Below, piece by piece: positions 58,127 to 64,000 of a stretch of DNA of 64,000 nt. The stretch covers positions 1 to 64,000 of the forward strand of contig DATGZX010000146.1 in NCBI GenBank assembly GCA_035296965.1. Reading direction: 5' to 3'. Made by a program: the position numbers and the translations under genes. The DNA is from DATGZX01 sp035296965 (GTDB lineage Bacteria > Planctomycetota > Planctomycetia > Gemmatales > Gemmataceae). Position 1 is the stretch's first letter, and every line of letters starts with the position of its first letter. Below the pieces are notes generated by a model that saw nothing but the letters and a program-made list of their open reading frames with translations, searched no databases and was not told the origin of the DNA.

Positions 58127-58770
58127 GCTGCTCTGTCATTCGCAACCAATTGCCTCTGCTGCTTTATGGCGACCTTCTTCCGGAGGAGAAGCCGATCGTC
58201 GAGAAGCACCTGGCCGCTTGCATCTCTTGCCAACGCGAGTTCGAGGCCCTGCGAAGCGTGCAGCAGAAGCTTGGACTGCTGGCCGCACCTGATGTGCAGA
58301 TTGATTTACCACGATTTTACCGGCGCGCCGCCGAGCGGCAGGAGCGCGGCCGGCGCCGCTGGCGAAGATTGGCACTGGCAACGGCAAGCGCCGCCGCGAT
58401 TCTTGTCGGTTGCACACTTACGCTGCGCTTGGAGGCCCACGTCGAGGGGCATCAGTTCATTCTCCGCTGGGGAGGGCCACCAGAGGTTCGGAACGATGCC
58501 GTGGCAACCGGTCAACACGCGCAGCCTGAGATGGACCGGACAGCCGAGAAGCTGCCGGTGGCGGCCGCGACGGAAGACCAGATTCGTCTTCTGAGCGAGC
58601 TGATTCACGCCCTGGCGGACAGCGTGCAGTCCGTGGAACGAAGAGAACAGCAGGATACAGCCCAGTTGCAGGCGCGCTTGCTCGAGCTTCAACAGCAAAA
58701 CGCCCAGCGCTGGTCGGCACTGGAGCGCACCGTCGATTCGTTGTACCAATCCGTGCAAAAAGGAGAATGA
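58123..58770 (+). CDS. Zinc-finger (zf-HC2) anti-sigma factor, 215 aa
   Basis: The N-terminal domain has H-x3-C-x2-C in HLAACISCQREFEA (about 29-42), the ZAS-type anti-sigma motif. A membrane helix (about 85-105) and a C-terminal helical, Gln-rich periplasmic part follow. Start overlaps the sigma gene (ATGA) and its stop overlaps the next gene, consistent with one signalling operon. Confidence 0.8.
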   Translation: MSCSVIRNQLPLLLYGDLLPEEKPIVEKHLAACISCQREFEALRSVQQKLGLLAAPDVQIDLPRFYRRAAERQERGRRRWRRLALATASAAAILVGCTLTLRLEAHVEGHQFILRWGGPPEVRNDAVATGQHAQPEMDRTAEKLPVAAATEDQIRLLSELIHALADSVQSVERREQQDTAQLQARLLELQQQNAQRWSALERTVDSLYQSVQKGE

Positions 58771-60158
58771 TTATGCGGACGATTGGCAAGGAAGTGCTGA
58801 CCGTTTCCTGTGTTGTCGCACTCGCCGCTAGCGTCGCTGCCCAACCGCCGAGCCCATCCGGCTCAAGACCGCAGAATGATAACCATCGAGAAGCGAAAGT
58901 GACCGCCGAGAGGCGCATGTACGAAGATATTGAGGTAATGCGCCTCATTCTCCTCGGAGGATTACGAAGATTCGCTGCTCCTACCCATCAATCAGCTCCC
59001 ATGTTTTCCAGCCAGGGAGGCAAGAAGTCAATGATGCCTGGCACAATGAGTGCATTCCACAGTTTCGAAAACGCGCATCAATCTATGTCAAACGACGTGT
59101 CCCTGGAGGGAACCTATCTCAAAGGCTATGGCGTGATCTTCAGCGCGAGCCTGCCGGCACATTTTCCGGGCAGCGTGACACTTAGTGCCAAGTCGGAGCC
59201 TAAGCCTTTGAGCCAGTGGGAGCGCGTACAAAAGGAGCTTCGTGGAGAAAAGTTGAAAGAGACAGAGAAATCTCCCCACCGCAATAGCGAGGGTTTCGCC
59301 GGGCAGCTTCTCCGGTTGCTGGCAGATAACGGTTATCATTTTGAACATCTTGCGGACGACGAACAGCTAACCGTTTCGGTTACATTCCGATCATTGGATA
59401 CGGCTTCTTGCGTTCAATGTCATACGATGACAGCCGACCTCTTAGCTCCGGACCGGAACTGGATGGAGCCTCGCGCGGGTCTCGAGGCATTGCTGGGCAA
59501 AAGTCCTGCCTCGATGGGCGGCAATCCACCCGGTTTAATGGGGAAATTCTCCGTGAAATCCGGAAGCTCGAACAGCAGAGCGGTTCCGGACGCCTCGCAG
59601 TCTCAGAACCCCTCGGCCCTCAATTCGGTAGCCCAATCCATTCTTACCGAATGGGAAAATCAGGTGTTGCTGGGAGATCTGAACGCCAAACAAGGCCGCT
59701 CCAGAGAGGCGGAAAGCGCCTATCGCAAGGCCGCCGAACAGTTCGTACAAAGGATTCGCGAGAACGACGCTGCGCTGCAGCAGCGGGGCATTGAGAATAC
59801 GGATCCGAGCGACTACTTAGTGGCAGTGCAGCTTTTAAGCAAGGTTGCCCAGACTGCCCAGGCCGGAAGCGATGCCCGGGCCGCGTCCGACGCTCTTGCG
59901 GAAATGAGCAAGTGCCTGCGTGAACTCGAAAAGATTACTCAGCGGCAGCAGCGACAAGTTGGGGCAGCACCCATTCAACCTACTCCCATCCCAACGAAAG
60001 TTATCATCTCCGTTTCGAAGAAACTGTTAACGGAGGTGGGCACGGGCAAGATGAGCTTCGATGACTTCAATAAGTCGGTAGTCGTGCACTATGTGAGGTA
60101 TCCGAATTCAGAAGAAAGCTCCGGTTCCTCGACTGACCCCAATGCCGTCAAACCGTGA
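58767..60158 (+). CDS. Exported protein with CxxCH motif, 463 aa
   Basis: Signal peptide MIMRTIGKEVLTVSCVVALA then AASVAAQ (cleavage near 26). One heme-type motif C-V-Q-C-H at about 216-220 (TASCVQCHTMTADLL) in a region that resembles DUF3365/Tll0287-like cytochromes. A helical repeat-like C-terminal half (EAESAYRKAAEQFVQRIREN) follows. The preceding anti-sigma factor overlaps it by ATGA. Possibly a periplasmic redox sensor or c-type cytochrome controlled by this operon. Heme attachment is not proven by one motif. Confidence 0.65.
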   Translation: MIMRTIGKEVLTVSCVVALAASVAAQPPSPSGSRPQNDNHREAKVTAERRMYEDIEVMRLILLGGLRRFAAPTHQSAPMFSSQGGKKSMMPGTMSAFHSFENAHQSMSNDVSLEGTYLKGYGVIFSASLPAHFPGSVTLSAKSEPKPLSQWERVQKELRGEKLKETEKSPHRNSEGFAGQLLRLLADNGYHFEHLADDEQLTVSVTFRSLDTASCVQCHTMTADLLAPDRNWMEPRAGLEALLGKSPASMGGNPPGLMGKFSVKSGSSNSRAVPDASQSQNPSALNSVAQSILTEWENQVLLGDLNAKQGRSREAESAYRKAAEQFVQRIRENDAALQQRGIENTDPSDYLVAVQLLSKVAQTAQAGSDARAASDALAEMSKCLRELEKITQRQQRQVGAAPIQPTPIPTKVIISVSKKLLTEVGTGKMSFDDFNKSVVVHYVRYPNSEESSGSSTDPNAVKP

Positions 60159-60283
60159 ACATGCCAAGACATGAAGCGGTCTGAAAAGCATCGGCGTCGC
60201 GAAAAGAGAAGTTCCGAGCAGATCTTTCTCGCGACGCCGATGCAGGGCTCGTCGCCTCACAGCAAGACTCTGGCAACACCGAG

Positions 60284-62863
60284 CTAAGGGATGCTGGTCG
60301 GCCCTTTCGTCATTCGGTCCAAGGCTGCTTTTGCATCGAGCGTCAGTTCAGCCTCAGGTGCTCCCTGAGCAAGTGCTTTCAGCAATTGCCGTGCGTCTGC
60401 TGTGCCAATGCGCTCCAATATTTCAACGGCCCGCGTGCCGCGCAGTCGCTCTTGCACTCCAGGCGGGAGTTGCAGTCGATTCAAGAGCCGCTCGACACGC
60501 TCGCGCGTTTCGGTTGGTGGCCGGCCGGTCAAGGACTTACGCAGCACCGGTGCGGCGGCATCGCCAAATCTCTCCAATTCCTGGTTTGCCTTTTCGCGAA
60601 CGGTAAAATCGTCGCTATCCAGATCTGCAATTAACTGGCTCATGCGTCTGAGCTGTTGAGCGCCGACCAGGGGCGCGGGAGTCAGGCGCGCCTGCAGGAA
60701 AGGAACGCCCTGTTTGCCGCCGGCGACCAATCCCCAGATCGCGCGATACGCCGGTGCAGGATCCTGCTCTGCCAGAGCGCTCCACAAATTGTTCAGCTCA
60801 GCGGGTGAAAGATCCACGGGCTGCAACCTGCCGAGGGGAGCTCGACCGGAAACGTCGCAGAGCAACGCGGTCGTTCCTCCGTCACCTCCGACAAGAACCT
60901 CGCCACTCGGAGAGAAAACGAGGGAAAGCACGTCCCCGTCAGATTTGTAGGTGCCTCCGCATTCCTTACCGGTAGTCGTCTCCCAAAGACGAAGCGAAAG
61001 CCATCCGCCCGTTGCCAGGGTTTTTCCATCCGAGGAAAAGACGAGCGAACGCACGCCCCCAAGATGTGCCTCCAGCTGACGAACCAGTTTGCCGGTGGCC
61101 ACCTCCCAGAATCGTGCGAAACCGTCTTCGGTTCCCGTGGCAAGGGTTTTGCCATCGGGCGAAAACGCGATGCAATGAACGTCGGCACCGCTTTCTGAGA
61201 CCGTCGCCAGTTCCTTTCCCGCGGCCACGTCCCAGAGATGGATCGTCTCGTCGCCGGAGCCCCATGCCATGATCTTGCCATCGGGAGAGAACCTGACCAA
61301 GCGCACGGCCTTCTCGCCCACATTTAGTCGGTCCACCTCGTGGCCTGTGGAAACCTCCCAGAGGCGAGCTGTCTTGTCTTCCCCACCGGAAGCCAGCATC
61401 TTGCCGTCGGGCGTCAGAGCAACAGCCCGGACCGCGCTGGGATGTCCCCGCCATGACCGGAGCTCCTTGCCAGAGGTTGGCTCGAACACTCGGATGGTCC
61501 CGTCGTCGCTGCCAAGAGCCCCAATTCCCCAGTCCGGCGAAATCGCGATTGCCTGTCCCGCGCGGCAAGGCCACGCCAGCCGTCTGCGCTCCTCGCCTGC
61601 CGCAAGGTCCCAGAACCGAACGCTCTGGTCGCTGCTGGCAGTGACTGCTGTCTTGCCGTCCGGAGAGATGCTCACGAAGCCGACCTGGCCCTGATTCCCC
61701 GATTCATGGCGGACTTCTTTACCGGTCCCGAGCGACCAGAGCCGGACCGTGCTGAATCCGTCGCCAGAGGCAAGACTGAGGCCGTCCGGGGCAAAGGCGA
61801 GACAATGCACAGCGCCCATCGACGATCCCAGAATGGCGCGCTGCTTGCCGGTGGCGACATCCCAAAGCCGGAGCGTGTGGTCCATGCTACCGGACGCCAG
61901 AGTGCCGCCATCCGGCGAGAAAGCGATGCATTTCACGTCGTCACGATGACCAGTGAACTGGCGAAGCTCACGGCTCAGCCGGATGATTTCCAGCCCTTCG
62001 ACCAGGGGAAGCGGTGTAGGTCTCTGATTCCAGGGAACTCCCATCCAAAGGAAGGGCGTGAAGTGCGGGTCCGCGGCAAGGGACACGTCCCAAAGGCGAA
62101 TGACCTTGTCCTGTCCCGCGGAGGCCACGCGGCGGCCGTCGCGCGAGATGGCAATCGTGAGCACGCTGCCCTTATGGCCTTCGATTGCGCGCGTCTCCTT
62201 GCCTGTAGCCACGTCCCAGATGCGGATGAAGCCGTCGGCCCCTCCAGATATCAGTTTTCGGTTGTCGGCAGAGAAAGCCACCGCATTGATTTGATCCTGA
62301 CCGGCGAGCACGCGGATCTGTTTGCCGGTGGCTGCATCGAGCAAACGAATTGCCTGGTCGCCATTTCCCGTGGCCAGGATCTTGCCGTCGGGTGAGAAGG
62401 CAATCGCTCTGACTCCTCCCTCGGCCGGCGGGCGCGTGAACGGCTCCGTGCCGCTGACAGCGTCCCAAACGCGCAGGCTGCTTTCGCCGATCCCCGCCGC
62501 TATGAACTTGCCATTGGGTGAAAAGGCCACGCAGTTGACAGCACGGGTAGCCGTCCGCGAACCCCAGATTGGCGGACGGCCGAAGTGCCGCAGCTCTTTG
62601 CCGGAGGATACATTCCATAGACGCAGGCTATAGTCGTTGCCGCCCGAAGCCAAGGTCTTGCCGTCGGGGCTAAAGGCAACGCAAAGAACACTATCCTGGT
62701 GTCGAAGGCGTGTGCTCCCCAGCCGTGCAAAGGATCCTGCCGGAAGTGGGTCACCGTAACGATCGACAGGAGCTGGCGTGGGCTGATCTGCTGCCGGTAG
62801 CGTGCAAACATTGATTAGGGCAAGGCAGCAGAACAGCGCGGGGAATCGGTTAGTGGGAGACAT
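60284..62863 (-). CDS. Exported WD40-repeat protein with HEAT-like C-terminus, 859 aa
   Basis: Signal peptide at 1-24 (MSPTNRFPALFCCLALINVC). From about residue 40 to 670 at least 13 WD40 repeats with the usual V-x-x-I/V-A-F-S-P-D-G-K-x-L-A-S-G (e.g. SVLCVAFSPDGKTLASGGND), each ending in W-D-type pairs such as SLRLWNVSSGK. The last 180 residues are helical (ELNNLWSALAEQDPAPAYRA; REKANQELERFGDAAAPVLR) and typical of planctomycete WD40 proteins. GAGGAG precedes ATG 62863. Likely a periplasmic or surface beta-propeller scaffold; partners unknown. Confidence 0.85.
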   Translation of the reverse strand: MSPTNRFPALFCCLALINVCTLPAADQPTPAPVDRYGDPLPAGSFARLGSTRLRHQDSVLCVAFSPDGKTLASGGNDYSLRLWNVSSGKELRHFGRPPIWGSRTATRAVNCVAFSPNGKFIAAGIGESSLRVWDAVSGTEPFTRPPAEGGVRAIAFSPDGKILATGNGDQAIRLLDAATGKQIRVLAGQDQINAVAFSADNRKLISGGADGFIRIWDVATGKETRAIEGHKGSVLTIAISRDGRRVASAGQDKVIRLWDVSLAADPHFTPFLWMGVPWNQRPTPLPLVEGLEIIRLSRELRQFTGHRDDVKCIAFSPDGGTLASGSMDHTLRLWDVATGKQRAILGSSMGAVHCLAFAPDGLSLASGDGFSTVRLWSLGTGKEVRHESGNQGQVGFVSISPDGKTAVTASSDQSVRFWDLAAGEERRRLAWPCRAGQAIAISPDWGIGALGSDDGTIRVFEPTSGKELRSWRGHPSAVRAVALTPDGKMLASGGEDKTARLWEVSTGHEVDRLNVGEKAVRLVRFSPDGKIMAWGSGDETIHLWDVAAGKELATVSESGADVHCIAFSPDGKTLATGTEDGFARFWEVATGKLVRQLEAHLGGVRSLVFSSDGKTLATGGWLSLRLWETTTGKECGGTYKSDGDVLSLVFSPSGEVLVGGDGGTTALLCDVSGRAPLGRLQPVDLSPAELNNLWSALAEQDPAPAYRAIWGLVAGGKQGVPFLQARLTPAPLVGAQQLRRMSQLIADLDSDDFTVREKANQELERFGDAAAPVLRKSLTGRPPTETRERVERLLNRLQLPPGVQERLRGTRAVEILERIGTADARQLLKALAQGAPEAELTLDAKAALDRMTKGPTSIP

Positions 62864-62921
62864 GAGCAACTCCTCAGGTACGGTCTCGGCTGGGGAGGAG
62901 GGATCGCGATCGGTTATCGAA

Positions 62922-64000
62922 CTACGCCATCAACTTTTGGAATTCCTCGAAGAGGTAGCAGCTATCATGCGGACCCGCGGATGCTTCCGGGTGATATTGT
63001 ACGCTGAATATTGGCCAGCGCTTGTGCCGCATGCCCTCCAGCGTGCCGTCGTTCAGGTTGATGTGCGTGGGCTCCAAATCGTGCGGCAAGTTTTCGAGAT
63101 CCACCGCGAACCCATGATTCTGCGTGGTGATTTCGACCCGCTGAGTCCGGTGCTGAAGAACCGGCTGGTTGGCTCCGCGGTGGCCAAACTTCAGCTTGAA
63201 TGTGCGGGCCCCGAGCGCCAGGCCTAGCAATTGATGCCCGAGGCAAATACCGAAGATGGGTTTCTTCCCGACAAGGTCGTGCAAGGTGTCGATGGCGTAG
63301 GACACGGCCGACGGGTCGCCAGGACCGTTGGAGACAAAGATGCCGTCGGGCCGATACGAGAGTACTTGTTCTGCCGTGGCTGTGCCCGGCACAACCGTGA
63401 CGCGACAACCGACCTGAACGAGGCAGCGGAGGATGTTCCATTTCATGCCGCAGTCGAACGCCACGACATGGTGAGTTGGCGGCCGACCCGGCAGCAGCAG
63501 GGAATCGAACGCGGTTTTGAAGCCCTGGTCCCAGCAATATGCCTTTTCCGGGACGACCTCACGCACCAGGTCCCGGCCCAGGATGCCAGGGCATGTACGC
63601 GCCTTTCTCACGAGCGACACATCATCCAGGTCGCTCGTGGACAGAATACCCGTCATTGTGCCGCGCACGCGCAGCCGGCGCACGAGCGCGCGCGTGTCGA
63701 TCCCTTCCAAGCCGATCACGTTGTGTCGTTCCAAGTAATCGTGCAGGCTGCCGCTCGAACGGAAATTGCTCGGGATGCGCGATAATTCCCGGACGATAAA
63801 GCCTTCCACCTGCGGCCGACTTGATTCGGCGTCTTCGGCATTCGTGCCGTAATTGCCGATCAAGGGATAGGTCATGGTAACGATTTGTCCCTTGTAAGAC
63901 GGGTCGGTCAGAACCTCCTGGTAACCGGTCATGCTCGTGTTGAACACGACTTCGCCGAAGGTTTCACCGCGCGCGCCGAAACTGCGGCCGGTGTAGACCG
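62922..64000 (-). CDS. carA: Carbamoyl-phosphate synthase small subunit, N-terminus cut by window end
   Basis: The frame stays open through the window end: GRSFGARGETFGEVVFNTSM, then TGYQEVLTDPSYKGQIVTMT, the small-subunit N-terminal domain. The class I glutamine amidotransferase half has FGICLGHQLLGLALG with the nucleophile Cys, and YHPEASAGPHD with the His/Glu pair. The first residues lie outside the window. It supplies ammonia from glutamine for pyrimidine and arginine synthesis. Confidence 0.95.
   Translation of the reverse strand, partial: VYTGRSFGARGETFGEVVFNTSMTGYQEVLTDPSYKGQIVTMTYPLIGNYGTNAEDAESSRPQVEGFIVRELSRIPSNFRSSGSLHDYLERHNVIGLEGIDTRALVRRLRVRGTMTGILSTSDLDDVSLVRKARTCPGILGRDLVREVVPEKAYCWDQGFKTAFDSLLLPGRPPTHHVVAFDCGMKWNILRCLVQVGCRVTVVPGTATAEQVLSYRPDGIFVSNGPGDPSAVSYAIDTLHDLVGKKPIFGICLGHQLLGLALGARTFKLKFGHRGANQPVLQHRTQRVEITTQNHGFAVDLENLPHDLEPTHINLNDGTLEGMRHKRWPIFSVQYHPEASAGPHDSCYLFEEFQKLMA

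Noticed and set aside
61706..62395. 229-aa plus-strand open frame inside the WD40 gene
   Set aside because: Shadow of the WD40 repeats on the other strand.
1..64000. CRISPR array, rRNA or complete tRNA genes, IS elements with transposase
   Set aside because: None seen. No regularly spaced repeat-spacer arrays, no transposase-type product and no complete RNA gene could be supported.

Overview
The window looks like a planctomycete chromosome, most probably of the Gemmata group. The basis is high GC, very large multidomain Ser/Thr kinases fused to FGE-sulfatase domains, BON, DUF1573 and WD40 proteins, heptose-type LPS genes, an LL-diaminopimelate aminotransferase (DapL), and several ECF sigma/anti-sigma units. 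The assignment rests on gene families and style only; no rRNA or other marker gene is present.

Region 1 (1 to about 29.9 kb) is accessory DNA. 1-2.5 kb holds small stress-type genes (BON, GYD and STAS-like proteins, a response regulator), several of them frameshifted. 2.6-4.3 kb holds a small winged-helix-like protein, a SAM methyltransferase and a membrane protein. 4.4-16.5 kb is dominated by two paralogous giant proteins with the order kinase, STAND NTPase, membrane helix, repeats, FGE/C-type-lectin fold. Their C-termini look like variable regions of a diversity-generating retroelement (DGR). A truncated Avd accessory gene follows the second one, and no reverse transcriptase or template repeat is visible. 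17-26.8 kb is a plasmid/ICE-like block: ArdC-type antirestriction protein, AAA-type ATPase, tyrosine recombinase, sigma-like factor and many small unknown proteins. Almost every gene junction there carries a GACACC motif (consensus near GACACCGGCCA). Two genes have a leader whose start codon lies inside a perfect 12-13 bp inverted repeat. 26.8-29.8 kb adds membrane proteins, a HEPN-like protein and a DUF2971 protein. At 29.88 kb there is a tRNA/tmRNA-like 3' end followed by a terminator, which is probably the island boundary.

Region 2 (about 30.1-64 kb) looks like core chromosome. It begins with a membrane-anchored thioredoxin-fold protein with an in-frame TGA where the family has Cys (motif W-TGA-P-F-C), so it is a probable selenoprotein. 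Next come a lipoprotein/redoxin group, a YchF-type GTPase, a GNAT acetyltransferase, and a PlsY-DUF4149 fusion. A long minus-strand LPS cluster follows: lpxK, a deoxyhypusine-synthase-like protein, hldE, a heptosyltransferase, two LPS-kinase-type genes and a GT4 glycosyltransferase. After it come a DUF1573 protein, an anti-sigma-like membrane protein, an ECF sigma factor, dapL, an ExbB/ExbD/ExbD energy-transduction operon with GYF-like N-termini, a TonB-like protein, a sigma/anti-sigma/CxxCH-protein operon, a large WD40 protein, and carA, which is cut by the window end.

The most interesting items are the probable selenoprotein, the DGR remnant with two candidate variable regions, the repeated intergenic motif of the 17-27 kb block with its start-codon-sequestering hairpins, and the probable island boundary at 29.88 kb.
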